A stretch of 64,000 nucleotides of DNA from Paludibacterium purpuratum (GTDB taxonomy: Bacteria; Pseudomonadota; Gammaproteobacteria; Burkholderiales; Chromobacteriaceae): NCBI RefSeq assembly GCF_004363805.1, contig NZ_SNZP01000005.1, forward strand, positions 1-64,000, written 5' to 3'. Below the pieces are notes generated by a model, which had not been told where the DNA came from, did no database searches, and was given only the letters and a program-made list of their open reading frames with translations. The translations under genes and the position numbers were made by a program. Positions 55,554 through 63,867 of the stretch are shown one piece after another; position 1 is the stretch's first letter; every line of letters begins with the position of its first letter.

Positions 55554-55873
55554 ACCTCCTCGATCTGATCAACGACCTGCTGTGCGGCGCCTGCTGCCTG
55601 CGGCTGATCCTTTTCACCCGCAGCGAGCCCTCCCGCCATCGGCCTTGGGCCAGCGCACTGGCCTACCTGCTGATTGTCGCCTTCTGCGCCATCGTCATCC
55701 TGCCCTGGCTGGATCGATCCATCGGCATCGGCGTGGCCCAGCTACTGCTCAACGGCGTACTGGTCGCGGCGCTTTTCTCCAGCGGCGGCAATGTGACGAG
55801 GTTGTTCCAACCGCGCATCGGCGACAGGCCATCGATCTTTTCACGCGTACTGGAGCGCAAAACCTGGCTTTGA
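55550..55873 (+). CDS. Phage holin family protein (second of a pair)
   Basis: 107 residues with about three membrane segments (LINDLLCGACCLRLILF, WASALAYLLIVAFCAIVIL, VAQLLLNGVLVAALF) and the family segment RHRPWASALAYLLIV. This is the type of protein that accompanies the first holin in P2-like prophages. Translationally coupled to it (ATGA). The expected endolysin, Rz genes and tail genes are absent. Confidence 0.7.
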   Translation: MNLLDLINDLLCGACCLRLILFTRSEPSRHRPWASALAYLLIVAFCAIVILPWLDRSIGIGVAQLLLNGVLVAALFSSGGNVTRLFQPRIGDRPSIFSRVLERKTWL

Positions 55874-55921
55874 TCCCGGGCGCGCCCAAGGCTCGCATGT
55901 CATTTCGTTCGGCGCCGACTC

Positions 55922-56779
55922 ATGGCTTACACTGAAGCCATGAAGACGCCTCCTGCCCAAGACCGCTCCGATTTCTTCCGCGCCGACGACATCGGCCGAC
56001 TCGAATGCCTCGATGCCAGCTATCGTGCGCGGATTTTCCCGCCGCACTTTCACGAGGAGTACGTGGTCAATGCGTTGACGCAGGGCGCCCAATCGTATCG
56101 TTATCGCGGCGGCACGCATCTGGCGGGGGTGGGGGCGCTGGTGCTGATCAACCCAGGAGAAGTGCATACCGGCGAAACGGCACACGAGCAGGGTTGGGCC
56201 TACCGCGGTTATTACCCCGAGGCGGCGCTGCTGCGGCAATTGACGCAAGATATCTGCGGCCAGACTGGCGCCACGCCCTATTTCCGCCAGACCGTGGTCG
56301 AGGATCTGCCACTGGCCCGACGGCTTAACCAGCTCCATCTATTGTTACGCAGCAGCCAGGATCGACTGCTGCGGGAAGCGGCACTGCAAGCGGTTTTCGC
56401 CCAGGTGCTGCAACGACACATGGCGGTACGTCCGCGCGATGAAGCCTCCGCCGCCAATGCGGTCGCGCGGGTACAGCAAATGCTCGCGGACTGTTTGAGC
56501 GACAATTTGTCGCTACAGACACTAGCGAGTGCGGTGGGGCTGTCGCCTTGGCAGTTGTGCCGCCAATTCAAACGGCAAGTCGGACTCTCGCCGGTCGCCT
56601 GGCGCAACCAACTGCGCGTCAGCCGCGCACGCGGCCTGCTCGCATCGGGCATGCCGCCCGGAGAGGTCGCGCTGGCCCTGGGCTTTGCCGACCAACCCCA
56701 TCTGACTCGAGCCTTTCGGCTGATCGTCGGCGCACCGCCCGCCAGCTATCAACGCGCCATGCGGCCACGCGCGGCATAA
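55922..56779 (+). CDS. AraC-family transcriptional regulator
   Basis: 285 residues. N-terminal cupin-like ligand domain (HFHEEYVVNALTQGAQSYRYRG), C-terminal two-helix-turn-helix AraC domain with LSLQTLASAVGLSPWQLCRQFKRQVGLSPVAW and GEVALALGFADQPHLTRAFRLIVG. This class usually controls a neighbouring exporter; here azlC-azlD follow directly. Ligand unknown, a branched-chain amino acid is one guess. Confidence 0.9.
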   Translation: MAYTEAMKTPPAQDRSDFFRADDIGRLECLDASYRARIFPPHFHEEYVVNALTQGAQSYRYRGGTHLAGVGALVLINPGEVHTGETAHEQGWAYRGYYPEAALLRQLTQDICGQTGATPYFRQTVVEDLPLARRLNQLHLLLRSSQDRLLREAALQAVFAQVLQRHMAVRPRDEASAANAVARVQQMLADCLSDNLSLQTLASAVGLSPWQLCRQFKRQVGLSPVAWRNQLRVSRARGLLASGMPPGEVALALGFADQPHLTRAFRLIVGAPPASYQRAMRPRAA

Positions 56780-56874
56780 CGCGCAAAATCGTTCAAGACA
56801 TCTCCCGACTCGGCCGTCAGACTGGTCAAGCATGTGTCGCAACCCCACACATGGGCAAGCAAGGAGATCTCCCC

Positions 56875-57576
56875 ATGAATTCGCTTTCTGCTCGTAGCGC
56901 GCTAATGCAAGGTGCGCGGGACACGCTGCCGATGATGATCGGCGCGGCGCCGTTCGGTACCATTTTCGGCACCTTTGCCATCGCGATGGGGTTATCGCCC
57001 ACGGTGACGCTGGCCATGTCCGCGCTGGTCTTCGCCGGCTCGTCGCAATTCATCGCCATCAGCCTGCTCGGCACGGGCGCCGCGCTGCCGGTGATCTGGT
57101 TCACCACCTTGGTGGTGAATCTGCGGCATATGCTCTACAGCGCCACCCTGCTGCCTTATGCCCGCCACTGGTCGTTAGCCTGGCGCGGGTCGCTGGCCTT
57201 TTGGCTGACCGACGAAACGTTCGCGGTGGTGGAGCACCGCTTACGCACCCATGGTGCGCAAGCCGGCCAGTGGTATTGGCTCGGCTCGTCGCTCGCCATG
57301 TACTTCAACTGGCTGATCTGGACACTGGCCGGCGTACTGCTAGGCCGCGCGGTGCCGAACTTGGCGCACTGGGGGCTGGATTTCGCCATGGTCGGCACCT
57401 TCTCAGCCATCGTCGCCCCGCAGTTGAAGCGGTTCCCCTATTTGATGGCCGCCATAGCGGCCGGTAGCGTCGCACTGCTGGCCCGCGGTCTGCCTTATAA
57501 ACTCGACCTGATGCTGGCGGCGGCAGCGGGCATTGCCGCCGGCATGCTAAGCCAAGCCAAGGAGATGCCGCGATGA
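56875..57576 (+). CDS. azlC: Branched-chain amino acid exporter subunit AzlC
   Basis: 233 residues with several membrane segments; the segment TLPMMIGAAPFGTIFG is diagnostic of AzlC, which with AzlD exports branched-chain amino acids or analogues. ATG preceded by AAGGAG. The start of azlD overlaps the stop by four bases. Located after the AraC regulator. Confidence 0.93.
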   Translation: MNSLSARSALMQGARDTLPMMIGAAPFGTIFGTFAIAMGLSPTVTLAMSALVFAGSSQFIAISLLGTGAALPVIWFTTLVVNLRHMLYSATLLPYARHWSLAWRGSLAFWLTDETFAVVEHRLRTHGAQAGQWYWLGSSLAMYFNWLIWTLAGVLLGRAVPNLAHWGLDFAMVGTFSAIVAPQLKRFPYLMAAIAAGSVALLARGLPYKLDLMLAAAAGIAAGMLSQAKEMPR

Positions 57577-57887
57577 CGAACTGGTGGATGATTTTGGGTA
57601 TGCTGCTGGTCACCCAGGCGGCACGGACCAGCTTTTTGGTTTTCGGCGGCAAAGTGACCTTCCCCGACTGGCTAAACCGCGGGCTGCATTTCGTACCAGT
57701 GGCCGTCCTCACCGCGCTGATCGTCCCCATGGCGCTGGCACCGCAAGGCCGCATCGATGTTTCGCCGCACAATGCCTATCTGCTGGGCACACTGGTCTCG
57801 ATCGCGATCGCACTGCCGCGCGGCAAGATTTTGCCTGCCATCATGCTGAGTTTCTGTGTCTACGGGCTTGTGCGCTGGCTGATCTAG
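57573..57887 (+). CDS. azlD: Branched-chain amino acid exporter subunit AzlD
   Basis: 104 residues with four predicted helices; the segment LLVTQAARTSFLVFGG is typical of AzlD. Translationally coupled to azlC by an ATGA overlap. The pair should form the export complex. Confidence 0.93.
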   Translation: MTNWWMILGMLLVTQAARTSFLVFGGKVTFPDWLNRGLHFVPVAVLTALIVPMALAPQGRIDVSPHNAYLLGTLVSIAIALPRGKILPAIMLSFCVYGLVRWLI

Positions 57888-57936
57888 TCAAGTTGCTAGA
57901 ACGCCAGCAAACACATGCCCTTGCCCAGCGCCCAGT

Positions 57937-58368
57937 TTATTGGCGCATGCCCACGCCCAGCCGGTTGAAGGCATTCATCAACGAGATGGCGAAGGTCAGG
58001 TCGGAGATCTCCTGATCGGAGAAATGCGCCAACAGCGGCGTATAATCGGCGTCCGCCGCGTGGGAGGTCGGCAGCGCGGTCAGCGACTCGGCCCACTGCA
58101 GCGCAGCGCGTTCCTTTTCACTGAATAGTCCGTTGCTATGCCAACCGGCCAACACGTCCAACTTGGCCTGCGGCACATCGCGCTGTCGTAGTGCCTTGCT
58201 GTGCATATCCAGACAATAGCTACAGCCGTTGATCTGTGAGACGCGCAGATAAACCAGCTCGATCAGTTCCAAACCCAACGGGCTTTGCTCCAGCGCTTGC
58301 TTGGCCTGGCGAAAACCGGCCAAGACTTGCGGCGACAGGGTGAAATAGCTTTGGCGAAGTGTTGTCAT
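57937..58368 (-). CDS. AhpD-like carboxymuconolactone decarboxylase family protein
   Basis: 143 residues. The redox-active CSYCLDMHSKAL (CXXC followed by His) is the alkylhydroperoxidase AhpD-like motif. Probably reduces peroxides or quinones. ATG follows AAGGAAATC. Overlaps the DUF2798 gene by four bases and is convergent with azlD. Divergent LysR upstream is the probable regulator. Confidence 0.9.
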   Translation of the reverse strand: MTTLRQSYFTLSPQVLAGFRQAKQALEQSPLGLELIELVYLRVSQINGCSYCLDMHSKALRQRDVPQAKLDVLAGWHSNGLFSEKERAALQWAESLTALPTSHAADADYTPLLAHFSDQEISDLTFAISLMNAFNRLGVGMRQ

Positions 58369-58616
58369 GATGATTTCCTTGTTGAAGCGAGATTGATACG
58401 CAGCAGATGCTGCGTGGCTTGCTGCACCCAGGGTGCCAGCAGAACCACCGCGACGAAGGCCGCCGGCCACGCTCGGAGAAAAGCATGCAGCCAACGCGCC
58501 AGGAAGTCCGGGCGCAGACCGAGATTGAGCCAGGTGATCCAACCGCACATCAGCACGGACATGATCGCGGACATCAAAAAGCCGAAGGTCAGTCGGTATC
58601 GCAGGGATGGAGACAT
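58365..58616 (-). CDS. DUF2798 membrane protein
   Basis: 83 residues with two hydrophobic helices (LTFGFLMSAIMSVLMCGWITW and FVAVVLLAPWVQQ) in the DUF2798 pattern. Role unknown. Overlaps the AhpD-like gene (ATGA) and is divergent from the LysR gene. Confidence 0.82.
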   Translation of the reverse strand: MSPSLRYRLTFGFLMSAIMSVLMCGWITWLNLGLRPDFLARWLHAFLRAWPAAFVAVVLLAPWVQQATQHLLRINLASTRKSS

Positions 58617-58713
58617 GCCGTTTTCTCGCTAGTGGTTCTGGACGACAAGATAACTTGCTGCATATTTCAAAAAAAGCGCTAAAATTTCAGAATTAAATTG
58701 CAAAAATGGAATC

Positions 58714-59610
58714 ATGCTCGACGATTTGGCTTTATTTGTTTGCATTGTGGAGAACGGCAGCCTGAACGCGGCCGCCGCCAAGCTCGACATGCCGGCGGCG
58801 ACCCTGACGCGGCGTCTACAGAAGTTGGAACAGGCGCTGGGTTGTCGCCTGCTGCATCGGAGCGCACGCCGCCTGATCCCTACCGGCGAAGGTTGGCAGT
58901 ACTTCGAGCGCTGCCGCCCGCTCTTGGCCTCGCTACAGCAGGCCACCGCCTCGCTCGACGCCGAACTGAACCGACCGGCCGGCACAGTGCGCGTACTGGC
59001 GCCGATCACCCTGGCCGGCATCATGTATCGCGATGCCTGGGCGAGTTTCCTGGCGCGCTATCCGGAAATCCAGCTGGAATTGCGGCTCGCCAACGAGCGG
59101 GAGGATTTGCTGACGCAGGGGGCGGATCTGGCGCTACGTGTCGGAGAGCTGGACGACCCGCTGTTCGGGCAACGCCTCTTGGGCTGGGGTCATACCACGC
59201 TGGTTGCATCGCCAGACTACCTGGCTCGCCACCCGGTTTTGCGCGCACCCAACGACCTGAGCGGCCATACCCTACTCATGGCCGAGCCGCTTACCTCGTG
59301 GCGCTTGCAGCATGAAAGTAGCGGCGAGCGGATGACGATCCAGCCGGATGGGCCGGTTCGCTTGCGCGTCAACGATATGCAGTTGGCCATCGAAATGGCG
59401 GTCGCCGGGCAGGGAATTCTTTACTGTCCCTTGCGCGCCGCCGAAGCGGCGCTCGCCGACGACCGGCTACGCAACCCGCTACCGGGCTGGCGCGGCATCT
59501 CGCTACCGGTCTATGCCCTGTGGCCGCCGCAGCGCACCCTGCCCGCCCGGGTTCGGGTACTGCTCGATCACCTGCTGGCCTACTCGGCCGGCAGCGAACG
59601 CCTGATCTAA
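58714..59610 (+). CDS. LysR-family transcriptional regulator
   Basis: 298 residues. N-terminal winged helix with DDLALFVCIVENGSLNAAAAKLDMPAATLTRR and LEQALGCRLLHRSARR, C-terminal co-inducer domain of periplasmic-binding fold (GTVRVLAPITLAGI). Sits between the divergent DUF2798-AhpD pair and the convergent GST gene; probably senses an oxidant or aromatic compound and controls the AhpD pair. Stop overlaps that of the GST by three bases. Confidence 0.9.
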   Translation: MLDDLALFVCIVENGSLNAAAAKLDMPAATLTRRLQKLEQALGCRLLHRSARRLIPTGEGWQYFERCRPLLASLQQATASLDAELNRPAGTVRVLAPITLAGIMYRDAWASFLARYPEIQLELRLANEREDLLTQGADLALRVGELDDPLFGQRLLGWGHTTLVASPDYLARHPVLRAPNDLSGHTLLMAEPLTSWRLQHESSGERMTIQPDGPVRLRVNDMQLAIEMAVAGQGILYCPLRAAEAALADDRLRNPLPGWRGISLPVYALWPPQRTLPARVRVLLDHLLAYSAGSERLI

Positions 59611-60212
59611 CCGTAAAACGGCGCAGCCCGGAACGCCGGCAATGCTTCCGCCGTCTCGCTCCATTGCGACAGCGCCGGGAAGCGCTGCCATTCGAAACAT
59701 TGCGGCAGCCGCTCTCGCGCGAAACGCCAGGCCACCGCCGCGGTAATGCCGGCCTGATCGAGCGCGCCGGCATCCAGGGGCTGTGCCGCCAGTTCGATTT
59801 CCAACAGCGCAAAGGCAGCCGCCGCTTGCTCGACGATACGCTCGAGCCAAGGTTCGTGCTGTTTATCGCTCGGACGCAGGTTCTGCTCGTAGTAGATTTG
59901 CACGCTCTTCTCCGCTGCGATCAGGGCCAGGCCGATAACGCGCAGGGCATGCCGCCGCGCCGACAACTCGTGCGGCATTAGGCTCTTGCCGGTCTGCGCC
60001 TCGACAGCATCCAGAATCAGCGTCGAGTCCATCAGCACCGTACCGTCGTCGCAGACCCATGTCGGCACTTTGATCACCGGGTTGATCTGGCGAAACAGAT
60101 CCATGTCGCGAAAGACAGAAATGGCACGGTGTTCGAACGTGCACTGCAGTTGATGCAGTGAAATGGCCACACGGCGGACGAATGGCGAATCGAGCATACC
60201 GATCAATTGCAT
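59607..60212 (-). CDS. Glutathione S-transferase
   Basis: 201 residues, GST fold. N-terminal thioredoxin-like MQLIGMLDSPFVRRVAISLHQL with Ser-type start of the catalytic region, cis-proline INPVIKVPTWV, DSTLILDAVE glutathione site, then an all-helical C-domain. ATG at 60212 is preceded by AAGGAGGG. Convergent with the LysR gene. Confidence 0.9.
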   Translation of the reverse strand: MQLIGMLDSPFVRRVAISLHQLQCTFEHRAISVFRDMDLFRQINPVIKVPTWVCDDGTVLMDSTLILDAVEAQTGKSLMPHELSARRHALRVIGLALIAAEKSVQIYYEQNLRPSDKQHEPWLERIVEQAAAAFALLEIELAAQPLDAGALDQAGITAAVAWRFARERLPQCFEWQRFPALSQWSETAEALPAFRAAPFYG

Positions 60213-60308
60213 TGAAAACCCTCCTTGGCGATTAGGCCCCACCGGGCCGAGCACGGATCATGTCGCGCACAATGACATATACATACACCATTCACACTTT
60301 TGCTGCTA

Positions 60309-61976
60309 TCACGATTCCAACCAAGCCGACTTGAAATCGAACCAACCCAAACTGTTCAGACGCACCCCCTGCATCCGCTGACTCCCCTGCAAGCGGAACC
60401 AATGGTGAAACAACGGCAGCAGCCAGCCTTGGCGCACCACTTCGGCAGCCAGTTGCTGCGCCGTCATTTCGCCGCTACGCCAGGCCGCGTGCCATTGTGT
60501 CACCGGCAAGGCCGAGGACGAGTCCAGGCAATGCCGCACCAGCGGCGTGCCCAACAGCCAGGCCGATACCGCGTAGTCGGGGTTGCCGGAAAAATTGATC
60601 GAGCCTTGCCACAAGTCGAAATCGCCGAGGCCCTGATCCCAATCGGCGTAGGAAATGCAATGACACTCCAGCAGAACACCGCGCTCGGCCAGACGCCGGG
60701 CCATCGCGTCGACAACCAGCGGATAGTCGGGCTGATCGGCATGGTAGGCCAAGCGTAGCGTCAGTCCATGCTCCTGCGTACCGACGGCCGCGGGTGGCGG
60801 CGTATGGAACCATTGCGGCAGCAGACTGGTCGCCGGGGTCCAATAACGCCGTACCGCCGGCGACAAATCGGCGATCAAGTTCTGCGGCGCCAATTCGCGG
60901 CTCAGCCACTGACGTAGCGCCGGCGAGCGCATCCGCGAGGAACGGGCATCGAACAACAGGAAGTGGCAGCCCTGCTCGCTGACCATTTCGTCAGGCGCCA
61001 GATTGTCCGTACCGGATTGAACCAGTACTTGCAGTTCGCAAGAGGAGCGCCGCTCGTGCAGCGCATCGCCAGCCAGGTCCGGCACGATCAGGATGTCCAC
61101 TTCATCCAGTTGCGCGCGATAACCGAAATAATCGTCGAAAGCCTGCAGCCGCAGTTGGTAACGGTCGTTGGCCAGCACCCGATAGGGGCCTGTGCCGATC
61201 GGCAGGCTGGACAGCGACTCGCGTACGATCATGGCGTTGGCATCGGCCACCAGCCAGGGCAGCCAAGCGTCGGGCTCGGCCAAATCGATGGCTAGACTAC
61301 GCGGCGAGAGCGCACGCACCCCGCGCCAGTGCCGATATAGCGGCCAACGCCGCAACCGTTGCAACGAAGCCACCACCTGCTCGACCGTCAGCAAGGTGCC
61401 GTCATGCCATCGCACGGCGGGACGTAGATGGAAATGCCATTCAGTCGGAGAAACCTGGCGCCAATGATGCGCCAGGTCAGCCTCTATTTCCCCTTTTTCC
61501 TCGTTATGCCGCAGCAGTCCGTTGAAGATCTGGCTGGCCAGATGGCGCTCGGTACGGCGTAGCGGCTGGCCGGGCTGTAGATCCGGCAGTTGCCGGTAAT
61601 AGGGCACGGTCAAGACCTGCCGCCCCTGCTCCCAGCGTTGACCGAGGCGCGACAACAGCAAGGCGGACAAGGCGTCGCGATCGTCGATCAGGTCGACCGC
61701 CTGGTCGATGCGCCCCTGTGTCAGCAAGTGCTCGGCCCGCTCGCGCTGCAGGCTGTCGACCGAACGCAGGAACGTCAACCGCGAACGCCCGCCGCGCCCA
61801 GGCGTCGCCTGCCAGTCGATCCAGCCGTGCGTCTGCATTTGCTGCAGCAGATTGCGCATATGGCGCCGGGTACAGTGCAAGGTGTCGGCCAAGGTCTGCA
61901 AAGACGTCTGCACCGATGGCTCGGGCATGGCCTGGCGCAAGCGGGTGTACTGTTGAGTCAATCGTGGCTGGGGCAT
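60309..61976 (-). CDS. SgrR-family transcriptional regulator
   Basis: 555 residues. An N-terminal helix-turn-helix domain (about 1-110, MPQPRLTQQYTRL, TLQTLADTLHCTRRHMRNLLQQM, RGGRSRLTFLRS) is followed by a solute-binding-protein type 5 domain (about 150-555). This is the SgrR layout, a transcription factor with a periplasmic-binding-like sensor. In E. coli SgrR activates the small RNA SgrS under glucose-phosphate stress. The start is the ATG at 61976. Divergent from a 59-residue ORF and a HAD phosphatase. Confidence 0.85.
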   Translation of the reverse strand: MPQPRLTQQYTRLRQAMPEPSVQTSLQTLADTLHCTRRHMRNLLQQMQTHGWIDWQATPGRGGRSRLTFLRSVDSLQRERAEHLLTQGRIDQAVDLIDDRDALSALLLSRLGQRWEQGRQVLTVPYYRQLPDLQPGQPLRRTERHLASQIFNGLLRHNEEKGEIEADLAHHWRQVSPTEWHFHLRPAVRWHDGTLLTVEQVVASLQRLRRWPLYRHWRGVRALSPRSLAIDLAEPDAWLPWLVADANAMIVRESLSSLPIGTGPYRVLANDRYQLRLQAFDDYFGYRAQLDEVDILIVPDLAGDALHERRSSCELQVLVQSGTDNLAPDEMVSEQGCHFLLFDARSSRMRSPALRQWLSRELAPQNLIADLSPAVRRYWTPATSLLPQWFHTPPPAAVGTQEHGLTLRLAYHADQPDYPLVVDAMARRLAERGVLLECHCISYADWDQGLGDFDLWQGSINFSGNPDYAVSAWLLGTPLVRHCLDSSSALPVTQWHAAWRSGEMTAQQLAAEVVRQGWLLPLFHHWFRLQGSQRMQGVRLNSLGWFDFKSAWLES

Positions 61977-62014
61977 AAAGGGGAAATTCCTTGCAAGTAA
62001 GTCAGCAATTTTTC

Positions 62015-62033
62015 TTGCCTCTTTTATCGGCAA
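62015..62033. promoter_or_regulatory. Dyad operator candidate in the sgrR divergent gap
   Basis: TTGCC-TCTTTTATC-GGCAA, 5-bp arms, central in the 88-base gap between the divergent sgrR-like gene and the small ORF. It could be the binding site of the regulator. No clear sigma-70 hexamers are assigned. Confidence 0.35.
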
Positions 62034-62064
62034 AAATAGCGCATCATCACTGCAGGCGTCCACC

Positions 62065-62244
62065 ATGCAAATACAAACGCAAACGCTACTCGGCGATTAC
62101 GCCGACACTCTGAGCCGGCACTTGCCGCGCTTCGGCATCCGTGCCGATGACGTTCAAGCACTGTTGCGCGACCTGATCGCCGGCCAGGCCAAGGAACCCT
62201 CGGCCACAGTCTCTCCCCTTCAACCCGCTTCCCGCAGGAAATAA
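62065..62244 (+). CDS. Small protein of 59 residues (function unknown)
   Basis: Reads MQIQTQTLLGDYADTLSRHL then PRFGIRADDVQALLRDLIAG and a hydrophilic tail. It has no membrane helix and looks helical. It ends four bases before the HAD phosphatase start and begins 88 bases from sgrR. No ribosome binding site stronger than GGCGTCC is seen, so translation is uncertain. Its position matches sgrS/sgrT in enterobacteria, but the sequence does not look like SgrT. Confidence 0.45.
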   Translation: MQIQTQTLLGDYADTLSRHLPRFGIRADDVQALLRDLIAGQAKEPSATVSPLQPASRRK

Positions 62245-62248
62245 TCAG

Positions 62249-62962
62249 ATGCAATGGCCAATCGAGATGTCCCTGAATGCCCGTGCCCTACTGTTCGATA
62301 TGGACGGCACCTTGGTCGATTCGACCGCCGTGGTGGAGAAAATTTGGCGTCGCTTCGCGCAGCGCCACGGCATCGATGTCGACCAACTACTGGCCAATAT
62401 CCATGGTCGCAAGACCGAGGACAGCGTTGCGGCCTTCGCGCCCCCGGGGTTGGACGTCGCCGCCGAAGCCGCGCGCCTGACGGCAGAGGAAGTCGCCGAT
62501 ACCGAGGGCGTGGTTGAAATTGCCGGCGCATCGGCGCTGCTATCGTCACTGCCGCCAGAACGTTGGGCGCTGGTCACCTCGGCACCGCGCGCGCTGGCCG
62601 AGGCTCGGCTTGCGGCAGCCGGCCTGCCGCTGCCTGCGGTGTTGATTTCCGGCGAGGACGTGACGCGCGGCAAGCCCGATCCGCAAGGTTATCTGGCGGC
62701 GGCACGTCGGCTTGGCGTCGATCCGGCCGATTGCGTGGTGTTCGAAGATGCGCCGGTCGGCTTGCAGGCCGGCCACGCCGCGGGCATGCAGGTGGTGGCA
62801 TTGGCCACCACCTTACCGACCGAAGCGCTCGGACAGGAGTATTGGCTGTACGACTACCGCTCGCTGCGCATAGACGCCGAGCACAGCCGGCTGAGGCTAG
62901 ACGTCGGGCTCGACCAGGCGCGCAGTCCGGCTAGCGCGACACATCCTGGCCAAAGTATTTGA
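62249..62962 (+). CDS. HAD-family sugar phosphatase
   Basis: 237 residues. HAD motif I LLFDMDGTLVDST, motif II VTSAP, motif III KPDPQGYLAAARRLG, motif IV FEDAPVGLQAGHAAG, plus an alpha-helical cap, the layout of YfbT-like sugar-phosphate phosphatases. Start at 62249 (GCAGGAAAT upstream); a shorter start at 62267 is possible. The 3' end overlaps the convergent solute-binding gene by 32 bases. Probably works with the sgrR-like regulator against sugar phosphates. Confidence 0.85.
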   Translation: MQWPIEMSLNARALLFDMDGTLVDSTAVVEKIWRRFAQRHGIDVDQLLANIHGRKTEDSVAAFAPPGLDVAAEAARLTAEEVADTEGVVEIAGASALLSSLPPERWALVTSAPRALAEARLAAAGLPLPAVLISGEDVTRGKPDPQGYLAAARRLGVDPADCVVFEDAPVGLQAGHAAGMQVVALATTLPTEALGQEYWLYDYRSLRIDAEHSRLRLDVGLDQARSPASATHPGQSI

Positions 62963-63689
62963 GCGAGATGCGCCGATAGGTGCCGTCTGCGCGAATTTGC
63001 GCCAGTGCCCGGTTGACGGCATCGAGTAGCCCCGGGTTGCCCTTGCGCAGCACGATGCCGGCCGATTCGGCATGTTGCTCGTAGGCGACCGCCTTCAACG
63101 GCGCTGTCGGTTGATGGCGCTTGAAATCGAGGAAAGACAGGCTGTCGTTGATGGTGGCGTCGGCACGGCCGGACACCAAGAACTCGACGCTTTCGTTGAA
63201 TCCCTGCACCGGGATCACCTCGGCGCCGTTATCCTTAGCTAGCTTGGCGAAATTACTGGTCAGCGAGTTGGGCGACTTCTTGCCCTTCAAATCGGCGAAC
63301 GACTTGATACTGGTGTTATCGTTGCGCACGATCAGCGCGGCGCGCGAGACGATGTACGGTTGGGAAAAATCGTACTTTGCCTGGCGCGCCGCGCTGATCG
63401 ACACCTCATTGACCACCACATCGTAGCGCGCCACATCCAGTCCGGCGATCAATCCATCCCACCGGCCTTCGACGAATTGCGCCTTGACGCCCAACTGCTG
63501 CGCCACGGCCTGCGCCAATTCGACATCGAAGCCGACCAGTTGGCCCGCCGCGTCGTGATAGGTGAACGGCGGGTAGTCGCCTTCGGTGCCGATTTTCAGC
63601 ACGCCGGCCGTCCGGATCTGTGCCAGTGCCTCCTGGGCCGAAACCGGCAGAGCGAGAGCCAGCAGCAAGAAGGCGAGTAGACGTGTCAT
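62931..63689 (-). CDS. Polar amino acid ABC transporter substrate-binding protein
   Basis: 252 residues: signal peptide MTRLLAFLLLALALPVSA, then a family 3 solute-binding domain with IGTEGDYPPFTYHDAAGQLVGFDVELAQAVAQQLG and LDVARYDVVVNEVSI. It resembles cystine/polar-amino-acid binding proteins. TAGGAG lies upstream of the ATG. No permease or ATPase gene is visible here, so it may be an orphan binding protein. Probable divergence from the sensor-kinase gene at 63868. Confidence 0.87.
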   Translation of the reverse strand: MTRLLAFLLLALALPVSAQEALAQIRTAGVLKIGTEGDYPPFTYHDAAGQLVGFDVELAQAVAQQLGVKAQFVEGRWDGLIAGLDVARYDVVVNEVSISAARQAKYDFSQPYIVSRAALIVRNDNTSIKSFADLKGKKSPNSLTSNFAKLAKDNGAEVIPVQGFNESVEFLVSGRADATINDSLSFLDFKRHQPTAPLKAVAYEQHAESAGIVLRKGNPGLLDAVNRALAQIRADGTYRRISLKYFGQDVSR

Positions 63690-63867
63690 ATGCAACTCCT
63701 ATGCAATAGTGGTCAACAGTAATGACATCAATCTACCAGCCGATTTATATTATGATAAATAATCAAAATATCCTCTGTTATACCATCAGAGAATATGACA
63801 ACAGCCGGCGCCAGCGGATGAATTACGCTAAGATAACCGTCCAACCGTTTTCGCGGATCGCCGCACC

